Positions 37,311 to 46,596 are shown, numbered from the stretch's first letter. The stretch is DNA of 64,000 nt from Gammaproteobacteria bacterium (GCA_028818795.1 JAPPND010000013.1:1-64000), one strand, 5' to 3'. Program-made: numbers and translations. The notes: generated by a model from the letters alone, not told the origin.

Positions 37311-38432
37311 TTGCCTTCGGACTACGCACGCACGCTACCCCTTGGCGGGGCTCCGGGTCGCGCGTTGTTACGGCTACATCTCGACCCCTGGCTGCTGCTG
37401 GGACTCGGCGCGATCGTGGCTTTCGGCCTGTTGGTCCTCTACAGCGCATCGCACCGGGATCTCGAGACCCTCGCCAACCAGGCGTTGCGCATCGGCGCCG
37501 CGTTTGCGTTGATGTTCGTCGCCGCGCAACTCAATCCCCGGATCTACCTGCGCTGGGCGCCGGGTCTCTACATCCTGGGCATCGTGCTGTTGATTGCGGT
37601 CTTGCTCTTCGGCACCACGGTGAAGGGCTCCCAGCGTTGGCTGGATTTGCCGGGCCTGCCGAGCTTCCAGCCGTCCGAGTTGATGAAGCTGGCGGTTCCG
37701 CTTGTGGTCGCGTGGTACTTCCACGCCAGGCCGCTGCCGCCGCGCATTCGGCATGTGCTGGTGGCGCTGGTGCTCTGCGCCTTGCCGACTGCCCTGATCG
37801 TGCCGCAACCGGACCTGGGTACCGGGCTGATGGTCGCGGCGGGGGGTGTCGCGGTCATCGTCATGTCGGGAATCCGATGGCGTGTCGTCGGTGCCCTGAC
37901 ATCGCTGGTTGTACTTGCATCGCCGGCGCTTTGGTTCGTGATGACCCCCTATCAGAAGGGGCGGGTGCTGACGTTTCTCGATCCGGGGCGGCAACCGCAG
38001 GACGCCGGCTGGAACATCACCCAATCGAAGGCCGCAATCGGCTCGGGAGGATTCTCCGGCAAGGACCTCTTCAATGGCACCCAGAGCCAACTCGATTTCC
38101 TGCCCGAGAGCCAAACGGACTTCATCATTGCCGTGATCGGGGAGGAACTCGGGTTGGTGGGAATCACCCTGCTTCTGGTTCTCTACCTGCTTGTGGTAGC
38201 GCGAGCGTTGCTGATGGCGACCGGCGCCCAGGACACCTTCGGTCGATTGGCGGCGGGTGGTCTGACCCTGGTGTTCTTCGCCTACGTGTTCGTCAACGTC
38301 GGCATGGTATCGGGACTTCTGCCGGTGGTCGGCGTGCCACTGCCCCTGGTGAGCTATGGCGGCACGTCGGCGGTCACGCTGTTGGTCGGCTTCGGCATCG
38401 TCATGTCCATCTATGGGCACGCGACCCGTTAG
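37311..38432 (+). CDS. rodA: Rod shape-determining SEDS glycosyltransferase RodA
   Basis: A 373-residue SEDS polymerase with ten membrane spans. Conserved sequence: S-F-Q-P-S-E-L-M-K (TM4 loop), Q-P-D-L-G-T-G (near 166), W-N-I-T-Q-S-K-A-A-I-G-S-G and P-L-V-S-Y-G-G-T-S near the end. It polymerises glycan strands from lipid II and pairs with PBP2. The TTG start at 37311 has AGGAAG upstream. Its TAG stop is followed by CGCGTGTC, a possible decayed start of the TAG-linked repeat. Confidence 0.96.
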   Translation: MPSDYARTLPLGGAPGRALLRLHLDPWLLLGLGAIVAFGLLVLYSASHRDLETLANQALRIGAAFALMFVAAQLNPRIYLRWAPGLYILGIVLLIAVLLFGTTVKGSQRWLDLPGLPSFQPSELMKLAVPLVVAWYFHARPLPPRIRHVLVALVLCALPTALIVPQPDLGTGLMVAAGGVAVIVMSGIRWRVVGALTSLVVLASPALWFVMTPYQKGRVLTFLDPGRQPQDAGWNITQSKAAIGSGGFSGKDLFNGTQSQLDFLPESQTDFIIAVIGEELGLVGITLLLVLYLLVVARALLMATGAQDTFGRLAAGGLTLVFFAYVFVNVGMVSGLLPVVGVPLPLVSYGGTSAVTLLVGFGIVMSIYGHATR

Positions 38433-38511
38433 CGCGTGTCTGGAGTGCCGGTGCGCGTCTCGCGATTGCCCGAGACGTCCAGCGAGGCTCCTCCTCGAGA
38501 CCGACGAGGCC

Positions 38512-38537
38512 GTAGGGGCGACCCTTGTGGTCGCCCG
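38512..38537. repeat. Half element of the GTAGGGG family, copy E4
   Basis: Only the left end is present, GTAGGGGCGACCCTTGTGGT and CGCCCG, almost identical to the first 26 bases of E2. It lies between rodA and mltB. The rest of the gap (38433-38623) holds no gene; it has GCGCGTCTCGCG at about 38453, another possible fragment of the TAG-linked repeat. Confidence 0.75.
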
Positions 38538-38623
38538 CGCCGACTGCAGGCGGCGTTGGGGTCACCACGAGGGCGTCCGTTCGAGTAGACTAGTAGGAAG
38601 CACTGGTTAAGGAGGACCTGTAG

Positions 38624-39649
38624 GTGCTGCCGGCAATGGACTGGTCCGGAACTCGCCCACTGGCTTGTGTTGCGATCCTCGTCGCGGTTCTCATGCTTCC
38701 CGCCGAATCGGGTTGGGGCGACTACTCTAGCCGGTCGGACGTCATCGACTATGTCGACGCCCTGGTGGCCGACCACGCCTTCGTCAAGGAGTGGCTCCTC
38801 GATGTGTTCGAGGGTGCCGAGCAGAGCGACGAGGTCATCCGGAAGATCTCGAAACCTGCCGAGAAGGCACTGGCCTGGCACGAATACCGGAAGATTTTCC
38901 TCACGGAAAGCCGCATCGATGCGGGGGTGGAGTTCTGGAACGCCCACCGGGACGCTCTCGATGCCGCTAGGCGCCGGTTCGGCGTACCGCCCGAAATGAT
39001 CACCGCCATCATCGGCGTGGAGACCTTCTACGGCCGCTACCTCGGCAGTCACCGCGTCATCGACTCGCTTGCCACCCTGGCGTTCGACTACCCGCCGCGA
39101 TCCGCCTTCTTCAAAGGCGAGTTGACGGAGTTCCTGCTGCTTGTCCGCGAGGAGGGCAAGGATCCATTCGAGCCGGTGGGTTCGTACGCGGGGGCGATGG
39201 GCTACGGACAGTTCATCTCGTCGAGCTACCGCAACTACGCAGTGGACTTCGACGGCGACGAGTTGCGCGACATCTGGACGAACAAGACCGACGCCATTGG
39301 CAGCGTCGCCAACTACTTCGCGCGGCACGGTTGGAAGGGCGAGGCGCCTCCGGCGGTCCGCGTCGAAATCCGCGATAGTCGAGTATTGGAGCTTGCCGAT
39401 GCCGGCCTGGAGCTCGCGCGTACCGTCGGCGAACTGCGGGAGCGGGGTGCGGTCGTGCCGAACGATGTCGGGAATGAGGAGAAGGCGGCGCTGTTCACGA
39501 TGGAATTGGCCGAGGGCAGTGAATACTGGCTGGCGCGGCACGATTTCTACGTGATCACCCGCTACAACCGAAGCGCCCTCTATGCCCTCGCCGTGGTGCA
39601 GTTGAGCGACGCGATCCGGTCCGCCTACGAGGAAGCGAGGCACGAGTGA
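38624..39649 (+). CDS. mltB: Membrane-bound lytic murein transglycosylase B
   Basis: A 341-residue transglycosylase that cuts glycan strands to anhydro-muropeptides. An N-terminal signal-like segment (about 10-30) is followed by the SLT_2 domain with catalytic Glu in I-I-G-V-E-T-F-Y-G near residue 133, then S-Y-A-G-A-M-G-Y-G-Q-F-I-S-S-S-Y. No lipobox cysteine is seen, unlike E. coli MltB, so it may be periplasmic or anchored by the signal. Strong AGGAGG site 8 bases before the GTG at 38624. Confidence 0.94.
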   Translation: MLPAMDWSGTRPLACVAILVAVLMLPAESGWGDYSSRSDVIDYVDALVADHAFVKEWLLDVFEGAEQSDEVIRKISKPAEKALAWHEYRKIFLTESRIDAGVEFWNAHRDALDAARRRFGVPPEMITAIIGVETFYGRYLGSHRVIDSLATLAFDYPPRSAFFKGELTEFLLLVREEGKDPFEPVGSYAGAMGYGQFISSSYRNYAVDFDGDELRDIWTNKTDAIGSVANYFARHGWKGEAPPAVRVEIRDSRVLELADAGLELARTVGELRERGAVVPNDVGNEEKAALFTMELAEGSEYWLARHDFYVITRYNRSALYALAVVQLSDAIRSAYEEARHE

Positions 39650-39723
39650 CGGTCCCTCGTCAGGCAGGAGCGGGCGGCGGCTATCCGTGGCGCATTCCCG
39701 CGCCTCGCCGAGGGGGGCAATCG

Positions 39724-40602
39724 ATGGAACGCCTGCTTTGCAGTGCGGCGAGCGTGGCCGTGTTCGTCGCCGGATGCGCCTCCGCCCCGGCGAAACCTCC
39801 CGTTGAGCCGAAACGCGACGCAGCTAGGAGCGCCGCACCCGTCATCAAGGATGCGGCACCCGCCGCGCCACCTCCGGGCCTGGCCACGTTGCCAGATCCT
39901 GTGGTCCGAAACGATCCCAAGAGCCGGCGCGGCAACAACCCGTACGTGGTCTTCGGCAAACACTACCAGGTCATGGACACTGCGGCGGGCTACGACCAGG
40001 TCGGTGGCGCGTCCTGGTACGGCACGAAGTTCCACGGTCGGACCACGTCGAGCGGGGAGCCTTACGACATGTACGAATTGACGGCGGCGCACCGCAACCT
40101 GCCAATTCCCACCTACGTACGCGTCACCAACTTGGAGAATGGCAGGAGTTCGATCGTGCGCGTCAATGACCGCGGGCCCTTCCACCCGAATCGGATCATC
40201 GATCTTTCCTTTGCCGCAGCCGTGAAGCTCGGGTTCGAGCGAACCGGCACGGCGCGGGTGCGAGTGGAGTCATTGGCCGCCACGTCCGCGGCTGATGGTG
40301 ACGGGGCGTCGGGAGGTGCGCGGTTTTTCGTGGATACCGGCATCTTCGCCAATGCGCGCAGTGCCCGTCGCGCGCGCGACGAAGTTACCGCGTTGACGGC
40401 GAGGAATGCCTTCGTGGTGCGCCTAGAGGACAGCTTCGCCGTGCGGATCGGACCATTCGCGACATTCGAAGCCGCGGAACGTCTGCAGTCGTTCCTCGTC
40501 TTCGCAGACCGACCGAGGCCGGTCATTCTTACCGACAGGGTATTCCCCGAGGGCTACCGGGGCACGTCACCGGTTGCCCACTCGTCCAGGGCGACACCGT
40601 GA
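39724..40602 (+). CDS. rlpA: Septal ring lytic transglycosylase RlpA family lipoprotein
   Basis: A 292-residue lipoprotein. The signal ends in V-F-V-A-G-C (Cys near residue 18). The double-psi beta-barrel spans about 80-165 (G-G-A-S-W-Y-G-T-K-F-H-G-R-T-T-S-S-G-E, V-N-D-R-G-P-F) and a SPOR domain spans about 195-275 for binding denuded glycan at the septum. The ATG at 39724 is chosen because of the GAGGGGGG site upstream and the lipobox distance; a GTG at 39646 overlapping mltB as GTGA is the alternative. Confidence 0.93.
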   Translation: MERLLCSAASVAVFVAGCASAPAKPPVEPKRDAARSAAPVIKDAAPAAPPPGLATLPDPVVRNDPKSRRGNNPYVVFGKHYQVMDTAAGYDQVGGASWYGTKFHGRTTSSGEPYDMYELTAAHRNLPIPTYVRVTNLENGRSSIVRVNDRGPFHPNRIIDLSFAAAVKLGFERTGTARVRVESLAATSAADGDGASGGARFFVDTGIFANARSARRARDEVTALTARNAFVVRLEDSFAVRIGPFATFEAAERLQSFLVFADRPRPVILTDRVFPEGYRGTSPVAHSSRATP

Positions 40603-40663
40603 ACCCGCACGGCACGGGCCAGTCGAAATCAGCTAACCGGATACGCCAGCATAGGAGCAAGCC

Positions 40664-41992
40664 ATGAGTCCATCCGAGCGCCCCATAGCCGGGTCGGCCG
40701 GGTCCGAGGGACGCGCCTCCGCCTTTCGCTGTGCGCCGCCTCCAGTCCATTTGCGTAGGTACCGAACAGTTGCAGCCGCGGTAGTTGTGTTGGCGACCGT
40801 GACCGTTCAAGGCGCACCCGACATCGTGCCGGATCCACCCTCGATATCCGCCAAGAGCTATATCCTCATGGACGGGCAGACGCGAACGATACTGGCCGAG
40901 CGCGACAGCGAGGAGCCGTTGCCGCCGGCCAGTCTTACCAAGATCATGACGAGTTACGTCGCGGCTGCGGAGTTGGCGGCCGGGCGCATCGCCGTCGACG
41001 ACCAGGTGCCCATCAGCGTCAAGGCGTGGCGTACGCGTGGTTCCAAGATGTTCGTCCGCGAGGGTACGGAGGTATCGCTCGCCGACCTGTTGCGCGGCAT
41101 CGTCATCGTCTCCGGGAACGACGCAAGCGTTGCGGTTGCGGAGTACATTGCCGGTGCCGAAGACGCGTTCGCGGACATGATGAACCTGTATGCGAAGGAT
41201 CTGGGGTTGGCCGGTACGCGCTTCGTGAACTCGTCGGGACTCCCTGACGACGGCCACTACTCGACTGCCAAGGACATGGCCGTCCTGTCTGCCGCGCTGA
41301 TCGAACGGTTTCCGGAACACTACCGCATGTATGCGGAGAAGTCGTTCCAGTTCGGCGAGATCGAGCGACCCCAGGTCAATCGCAACCGGCTGCTGTGGCG
41401 GGACAAATCGGTGGATGGCGTCAAGACGGGCATGACCGAGGCGGCCGGCTTTTGCCTGGTTGCTTCAGCCCTTCGCGAAGGAACGCGTCTGATCGCCGCC
41501 GTCATGGGGGCTGAGAACGACGAGGATCGACTCCGCGACACGCAGAAGCTCCTCGCGTACGGTTTTCGCTACTTCGAGACCCACGATCTCTACAGTGGCG
41601 GCGAGCCGCTCGCCACGCCGCGGGTGTGGTACGGCACGGTGGAGGAAGTGACCGTGGGAATCGACGAACGGGTTCACATCACCGTCCCCCGGGGCCGCTA
41701 CGACGATCTCAACGCCGTTCTCGACATCCCGGACGACATCGAGGCGCCCATCGCCGTGGGCGATTCTCTGGGCGTCCTTCGCGTCACCCTCGATGACGAG
41801 ATCCTGGCCGAGCGCAATCTGCTCGCTCAGACAGCGGTCGCCGAAGCCGGATTCTTCTCGCGTCGGGGCGACGACCTGGAGCGTCTCTTCGGCGGCCTGT
41901 TCGGGGATTCGGGCGATCCAGACGAGCTCGGCGAATCAACCGAGGCGGCCGAGCACAACGCGCCGGACTCCGACGCGCCTCCGGACTCCTAG
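40664..41992 (+). CDS. dacA: Serine-type D-Ala-D-Ala carboxypeptidase (PBP5/6 class)
   Basis: A 442-residue protein that trims the pentapeptide. A signal segment lies at about 35-50. Active-site motifs are S-L-T-K (90-93), S-G-N (150-152) and K-T-G (about 254). The PBP5 C-terminal domain follows (about 310-400). The end is an acidic tail (E-A-A-E-H-N-A-P-D-S) rather than the amphipathic membrane helix of E. coli PBP5. TAGGAG site before the ATG. Confidence 0.94.
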   Translation: MSPSERPIAGSAGSEGRASAFRCAPPPVHLRRYRTVAAAVVVLATVTVQGAPDIVPDPPSISAKSYILMDGQTRTILAERDSEEPLPPASLTKIMTSYVAAAELAAGRIAVDDQVPISVKAWRTRGSKMFVREGTEVSLADLLRGIVIVSGNDASVAVAEYIAGAEDAFADMMNLYAKDLGLAGTRFVNSSGLPDDGHYSTAKDMAVLSAALIERFPEHYRMYAEKSFQFGEIERPQVNRNRLLWRDKSVDGVKTGMTEAAGFCLVASALREGTRLIAAVMGAENDEDRLRDTQKLLAYGFRYFETHDLYSGGEPLATPRVWYGTVEEVTVGIDERVHITVPRGRYDDLNAVLDIPDDIEAPIAVGDSLGVLRVTLDDEILAERNLLAQTAVAEAGFFSRRGDDLERLFGGLFGDSGDPDELGESTEAAEHNAPDSDAPPDS

Positions 41993-42031
41993 CCTGCGAC
42001 GACTTGCGGCATCCGTGGGCGTTGCAGACCA

Positions 42032-42667
42032 GTGACCCGTCTCGTTGTCAGGAGTCTCGGGCGCGACACAGTCTACGAGGACGTGTTCCAGGCGATGCGG
42101 ACGTTCACCGATGCCCGGGGCGAAACAACGGCGGACGAACTCTGGCTCACCGAGCACGCACCGGTGTTCACGCAGGGGCAAGCCGGGCGGGCGGAGTACC
42201 TGCTTGCGCCCGGTGACATACCCGTCGTTCAGAGCGACCGGGGCGGGCAGGTCACCTACCACGGCCCTGGGCAGGTCGTGGGCTACCTGATGTTCGATCT
42301 GCGCCGGCTGGGATTGACCGTGCGAACCCTGGTTCGCAACATCGAAGCCAGCATCGTCGCGTTGCTTCGCGACTACGGCATCACTGCCGCGCCCCGGCCC
42401 GACGCCCCGGGCGTCTACGTGGGCCGGGACAAGATCGCGGCGCTGGGCCTGCGGGTACGCCGCGGCTACAGCTACCACGGCCTGAGCCTCAACGTCGATA
42501 TGGACCTCACTCCATACGCCCGTATTGTGCCGTGTGGTCTGACGGAGACCGGGGTGACGACCATGGCCGTACTGACGGGCGGCTCAACCGTCGCGGAAGT
42601 GACGCCCCGGTTGGTCGACAAGCTGGTGGCGCAATACGGCTTCGACGAAGTCGTCAACGTCTCATGA
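42032..42667 (+). CDS. lipB: Octanoyl-ACP:protein octanoyltransferase LipB
   Basis: A 211-residue enzyme that moves octanoate from acyl carrier protein to lipoyl domains. Signature [12 protein letters not shown] (70-81), catalytic Lys134 (G-R-D-K-I-A-A-L-G) and Cys168 (I-V-P-C-G-L). The GTG start at 42032. In relatives ybeD precedes it and lipA follows; neither is here, and a sulfatase overlaps its stop instead (ATGA). Confidence 0.96.
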   Translation: MTRLVVRSLGRDTVYEDVFQAMRTFTDARGETTADELWLTEHAPVFTQGQAGRAEYLLAPGDIPVVQSDRGGQVTYHGPGQVVGYLMFDLRRLGLTVRTLVRNIEASIVALLRDYGITAAPRPDAPGVYVGRDKIAALGLRVRRGYSYHGLSLNVDMDLTPYARIVPCGLTETGVTTMAVLTGGSTVAEVTPRLVDKLVAQYGFDEVVNVS

Positions 42668-44202
42668 GACCCAACATTCTGTTCGCCTTCGCCGACGATT
42701 GGGGCCGGTACGCCCATGCCTACGCCCAGCATGAAGGTCCCGGATCGCTGAACGAACTCATCGACACCCCGAACTTCGATGGGATCGCCGGGGAGGGTGC
42801 GCTGTTCCTGAACGCGTTGGTGCCGGCGCCATCCTGCACGCCCTGCCGCAGTTCGATCCTCGCCGGGCAGTACTTCTGGCAGACGGGTCTCGGCGCAATC
42901 CTGCAAGGCGCGGTCTGGGACGAGACCATTCCCACGTTTCCTCTCGAACTGGAGAAAGGGGGCTACTTCATCGGCTACCAGTACAAGGTCTGGAGCCCCG
43001 GAAAGACCCTCAATGCACCCATCGGCGGCGCCCGCACGCGCTACGAGCCGGCCGGCCGGAACTTCAACCAGTTCTCCCATTGGGTCACGGCCAACGGGGC
43101 AACGCTCGGCATCGAGGGCGCCAAGCGGGCGCTCTACGACGAGACCCGGGAGAACTTCCGCGCGTTCTTGGCGGCTCGCGGAAGCAATCAGCCGTTCTGT
43201 TATTGGTGGGGACCGACGAATACCCATCGCACCTGGGAACGAGGCTCCGGAAAGGCGTTGTGGGGGATCGATCCGGACGATCTCAAGGGCCGCTTGCCGG
43301 ATTTCCTGCCGGACGTGCACGAGGTCCGCGAAGACGCTGCCGACTACCTCGGCGAGTGTCAGGCGGTCGACAAGGGTTTGGGCATCCTGCGCGAAGAGCT
43401 GCTTGGCGTTGGCGAATGGGACAACACCCTCGTCGTGGTTAGTGGCGATCACGGCATCCCTGGCATGCCGCGCGCCAAGTGCAACCTGTACGACATCGGC
43501 TGCGAAGTTGCCTTGGCGGTGCGCTGGCCCGGGCGGGTCGGCGCTGGCCGGGTCGTCGACGATTTCGTGAACCTGATGGACCTAGGGCCGACGTTCTGCG
43601 AAGCCGGCGGCATCGACATCCCCGACACCATGACCGGGAAGAGTCTCGTGCCGATCCTCGAAGCACCGGCCAGCGGCCAGGTGGATGCCGGCCGCGATCA
43701 CGTCGTCACGGGGCGGGAGCGCCATGTCGCGTTTGCCCGCGAAGGCCATCTGCCCTATCCGCAGCGATCCTTGCGGACCAAGGACTTCATCTACATCGTG
43801 AACTTCGAGCCCGACCGCTGGCCGATGGGCGACCCCAAGGGGCTCGACGACCCCCGGGCACCGGCACCCGACTACCAGACACTCGCCTCGAATACCTTCG
43901 CGGCCTACCCGGACTTCGACGCCAGCCCGACCAAGGCGTGGATGATCCATCACCGGGAGGAACTCGACGTCGAACCGCTATACGACTTGGCGTTCGGGAA
44001 GCGGCCGAGGGAGGAACTCTACGACTTGAGCGAAGATCCGCACTACATGAACAACGTGGCCGACGATCCCCGGTACGCCAACGTACGGGGTCAAATGTCG
44101 GCGCGTCTCCTTGCGATCCTCGAGGAGCAGGACGACCCTAGGTTGATGGAGCAGCCGTGTCGGTACGAACTCGAACCCTATGCCGGACCACCCGAACGCT
44201 GA
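42664..44202 (+). CDS. Type I (formylglycine) sulfatase family protein
   Basis: A 512-residue sulfatase. The metal-binding D-D sits at residues 11-12 (F-A-D-D-W). The C-x-P-x-R motif is C58-T-P-C-R62, where Cys58 is expected to be made formylglycine, though no maturase gene is nearby. Further metal residues in V-V-V-S-G-D-H-G. No signal peptide, so a cytoplasmic enzyme, which is unusual for polysaccharide sulfatases but common among those acting on small sulfate esters. ATG overlaps the lipB stop as ATGA. Substrate unknown. Confidence 0.9.
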   Translation: MRPNILFAFADDWGRYAHAYAQHEGPGSLNELIDTPNFDGIAGEGALFLNALVPAPSCTPCRSSILAGQYFWQTGLGAILQGAVWDETIPTFPLELEKGGYFIGYQYKVWSPGKTLNAPIGGARTRYEPAGRNFNQFSHWVTANGATLGIEGAKRALYDETRENFRAFLAARGSNQPFCYWWGPTNTHRTWERGSGKALWGIDPDDLKGRLPDFLPDVHEVREDAADYLGECQAVDKGLGILREELLGVGEWDNTLVVVSGDHGIPGMPRAKCNLYDIGCEVALAVRWPGRVGAGRVVDDFVNLMDLGPTFCEAGGIDIPDTMTGKSLVPILEAPASGQVDAGRDHVVTGRERHVAFAREGHLPYPQRSLRTKDFIYIVNFEPDRWPMGDPKGLDDPRAPAPDYQTLASNTFAAYPDFDASPTKAWMIHHREELDVEPLYDLAFGKRPREELYDLSEDPHYMNNVADDPRYANVRGQMSARLLAILEEQDDPRLMEQPCRYELEPYAGPPER

Positions 44203-44381
44203 CCTGGCAAAAGGGGAGGCAACGAAACAGCCGCCATTGCAACGTGGGTTCCCGGCAACGGACCTTGGGAAGAGCGCCACCCCCTCTTTCTTCGACACCT
44301 GCTCGGCTCTATCGCCACTCAGAACGAGTGGCTAGGTAAAACTACTTATTTCCTCCTAAAATACTTAATATAATCATTGCT
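44203..44381. other. AT-rich gap between sulfatase and recombinase
   Basis: No gene. A hairpin GCCACTC/GAGTGGC lies at 44314-44332 with no T-run after it. From 44333 the DNA becomes AT-rich (long A/T runs around AATACTTAATATAATCATTG), in contrast with the GC-rich surroundings, as at an insertion edge. Confidence 0.5.
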
Positions 44382-44397
44382 TTAACCCGCGTTATCC
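44382..44397 (+). repeat. Left 16-bp inverted repeat of the recombinase cassette
   Basis: TTAACCCGCGTTATCC, the exact reverse complement of the repeat at 45529-45544. It has short inner symmetry (TAAC-CCGC-GTTA), as expected of a core site for a tyrosine recombinase. The recombinase stop codon (TAA on the minus strand) is inside it. Confidence 0.9.
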
Positions 44398-45504
44398 GGA
44401 CTCTACCACCACCGTTCCGGATGCCGCAAGCGTTTTTTTCGGCTTCTTCTGGGCATCGTCACGCAGCCGCGCCACGGCGCCCCGGGACGCCTCCTGGTTG
44501 CGTATGTAGAGCGCCGGCATGGACGGATCCTTCCAGCGTCCCTCCTTCTGCAGCTCGGCGAGCGACGCGCCCCGCTCGGCCAGCTCCTGCGCCGAGCCGA
44601 TGCGCAGCGAGTGGCCGGATACCCGGCCCTGGATCCCCGCCTCCTTCGCGCGGCGCTTGATCCCGGCGCGAACCGAGTCCGGTCCGAGACCCCGTCCCGA
44701 GACGCGCCCCCACCGGTCCACCGCCCGGAACAGGGCGCCCGACCCGATGCGGCCGGCACTCATCCAACGCCGCAGGCGGTCGGCCGTGCGCACACACGAG
44801 TACTGCACCGCGCCGCAGCCGCGCTGATCCGTCTTGCTGCGGCGGATCCTGATCCGCGCCGTGCCGTCCGGAAGGAACGTCACGTCGTCGACACGCAGTC
44901 CCGAAACCTCGGACACCCGCAGCAGGGCGTCCGACGCGACCGAGATGATCGCGGCATCGCGTTTGCCCGCGAGATTGTCGGGCGCCTCGGCGCGTCTGCA
45001 CATCGCCTCGGCCTCCTTCCACGATATTCCCCGTACCTGGCCCGTGCCGCGCTCGGCGCCGTCCCGGCGGAAGCGCTCCAGCCGTTCGGTCGTAGCGGGG
45101 CCGACCGGGTCCGAACATCGCAAGCCTGCCCGGGCGCATTCCTTCGCGGCGTAGTGCACCGCCGCCACGAGGTGTACGGCGCTGGGCGGCGCGCGGCCCC
45201 GATCGAACAGCACGCCGAGGTAGCGGGCAAGCAGCGCGTCGGTGGCCGGACGTCCGTCGAGCCACTCGCTTAAGGCGCGGAGCACGCCGGCGTAGACCTT
45301 GCGCGTCTTGGGCGCGAACGCGGTCTCGGGCAGCCGCCGGATCGCGAGGTCGATGTCGAGCGGCGGCGGCGTCCAGCCGCCGTTCTCGATCCGGTCGGCG
45401 AGCAGCCGGACAAGACCGACGACGACGCGGCGCGGGCCCAACGCGAAGAGGAAGGCTGCGGCGTTCAAGGGTGCCGTTTCGAGATGGACGGTGGCGGATG
45501 TCAT
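44392..45504 (-). CDS. Tyrosine recombinase/integrase
   Basis: A 370-residue site-specific recombinase. The catalytic set is complete: Arg196 (L-L-R-V-S-E-V), Lys224, His298-x2-Arg301 (S-G-H-S-L-R), Trp324 in the second His position (G-R-W-K) and Tyr333 (A-L-Y-I-R). The N-terminal 60-150 residues form a SAM-like core-binding domain; no arm-binding DUF4102 domain. The ATG at 45504 follows a good AGGAGA site. It is bracketed by perfect 16-bp inverted repeats at 44382 and 45529, and its own stop lies in one. It appears intact and could move or invert this 1.16-kb segment. Confidence 0.93.
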   Translation of the reverse strand: MTSATVHLETAPLNAAAFLFALGPRRVVVGLVRLLADRIENGGWTPPPLDIDLAIRRLPETAFAPKTRKVYAGVLRALSEWLDGRPATDALLARYLGVLFDRGRAPPSAVHLVAAVHYAAKECARAGLRCSDPVGPATTERLERFRRDGAERGTGQVRGISWKEAEAMCRRAEAPDNLAGKRDAAIISVASDALLRVSEVSGLRVDDVTFLPDGTARIRIRRSKTDQRGCGAVQYSCVRTADRLRRWMSAGRIGSGALFRAVDRWGRVSGRGLGPDSVRAGIKRRAKEAGIQGRVSGHSLRIGSAQELAERGASLAELQKEGRWKDPSMPALYIRNQEASRGAVARLRDDAQKKPKKTLAASGTVVVESG

Positions 45505-45528
45505 GGGCGTGTCTCCTTGTCTTGGTTG

Positions 45529-45544
45529 GGATAACGCGGGTTAA
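45529..45544 (-). repeat. Right 16-bp inverted repeat of the recombinase cassette
   Basis: GGATAACGCGGGTTAA, the exact inverted partner of 44382-44397. It lies 25 bases before the recombinase start and 73 bases before the first codon of the secreted-protein operon. Confidence 0.9.
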
Positions 45545-45616
45545 CAACAGCCCGGCGCTCGGCCAGCGAGCCGCCGCGTCCGGGGGAAATAGATTTGAAG
45601 GGTGGGTAACTCAAAC

Positions 45617-46075
45617 ATGAAGCACTACTTGAAATACGTGGTCGCGCCTTTCGTGGCCGTCATCTGGTCGTTTGCCTCCGCCGAAGCGAATACACAAATG
45701 AGGGTCTGGATCAATACTGATTGCCAAGGGGAGGGATACGATTGGCCTAGCTATTACCCCCCCGGCTGGGCGGGGTCTTATCAAAACCGAGGACCCCAAG
45801 GGTTGTCAGGTATCTGCTACGTAAACAACAGCAGCTTCCAAGGAATGTTCGATAGCTTTGTTCAGTGCGTCCAAGACGGCCAGGCTTCTGCTTCTTTCTT
45901 TGACCATGCGGCATGCGCGATCATGTCAGTTGGCGTAGTAGCTGCCGTAACTGCATCGATAGTTGGGACCGGGGGGCTGACCGCCTCTGGTTGGCTGTGG
46001 GCGCTTGGCGTGCTCTCGGGAGCAACCGCAGGATACACATACTCATCGATATGCTACTGTGCCTTGCATTCATGA
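45617..46075 (+). CDS. Secreted cysteine-containing protein of unknown function
   Basis: A 152-residue protein. A signal peptide (about 1-24, ending S-A-E-A) is followed by an aromatic, Gly- and Tyr-rich section (Y-D-W-P-S-Y-Y-P-P-G-W). The C-terminal third is a hydrophobic Gly- and Ala-rich pair of segments (V-G-V-V-A-A-V-T-A-S-I-V, W-L-W-A-L-G-V-L-S-G). Six cysteines are spaced through the mature part. I recognise no family; size and pattern would fit a pore-forming or bacteriocin-like peptide, but that is speculation. ATG at 45617; a GTG at 45602 is possible. Confidence 0.6.
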   Translation: MKHYLKYVVAPFVAVIWSFASAEANTQMRVWINTDCQGEGYDWPSYYPPGWAGSYQNRGPQGLSGICYVNNSSFQGMFDSFVQCVQDGQASASFFDHAACAIMSVGVVAAVTASIVGTGGLTASGWLWALGVLSGATAGYTYSSICYCALHS

Positions 46076-46092
46076 TGGATAGGTTCTGAGAG

Positions 46093-46305
46093 ATGGTGGA
46101 CAAGACGAAATTTTTCGACAAGCGCCTCATCCACTCAACGGTTTGGGTTTGGGTTGGTGTCGTCTTGGTTCTCCCTTGGATTCAGGTGGCGGCGGGATGG
46201 TTTCACGTGTACTTGGTATTGATTAACTTCGTGGCTGCAACTGCTGCGGCAGGTGCAACGCGCTGGTGGCTGCTCCGCCGGAGGTCCACGCCGCCCTCTT
46301 CATGA
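46093..46305 (+). CDS. Small two-span membrane protein
   Basis: A 70-residue protein with two hydrophobic helices (about 14-33 and 36-55), Trp-rich, and a basic end (R-W-W-L-L-R-R-R). It starts 17 bases after the preceding gene, with GAGAG before its ATG, and overlaps the next by ATGA. Its size fits an immunity or holin-like protein. No family recognised. Confidence 0.6.
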   Translation: MVDKTKFFDKRLIHSTVWVWVGVVLVLPWIQVAAGWFHVYLVLINFVAATAAAGATRWWLLRRRSTPPSS

Positions 46306-46580
46306 AGAAAGCTCTTCGTGCCGGCAATGCGGCGATCAGCGGCCTCGGAGGTGCGGCGGTCTCGGTTGTCGCGTTCGTCGCGGCGCAACTGTTGTTTGGC
46401 TTTGCTTGGGGTGTGGTCTGCCGTGCCGTGTTGGACTGCTCGATGTCCGGCTTCGCGAATCCTTGGGTTCTCGTGCCGGGTGGGGTTGTGTCGCTTTTGA
46501 TCGCCGTGTACATCGGTTGGCTTGCGGGACGGAAGATGTACCGGAGTCTGCAAGGGGCTGTCGGGGACATCCGCACCTAA
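46302..46580 (+). CDS. Small membrane protein
   Basis: A 92-residue protein with two hydrophobic segments (about 10-32 and 55-75), short basic N-terminus (M-K-K-A-L-R-A-G) and an R-K-M-Y-R-S-L-Q end. The ATG overlaps the previous stop (ATGA), so it is part of the same three-gene operon. A longer frame begins at 46266. No family recognised. Confidence 0.55.
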   Translation: MKKALRAGNAAISGLGGAAVSVVAFVAAQLLFGFAWGVVCRAVLDCSMSGFANPWVLVPGGVVSLLIAVYIGWLAGRKMYRSLQGAVGDIRT

Positions 46581-46596
46581 GTTCTCCCAGCAAGCG

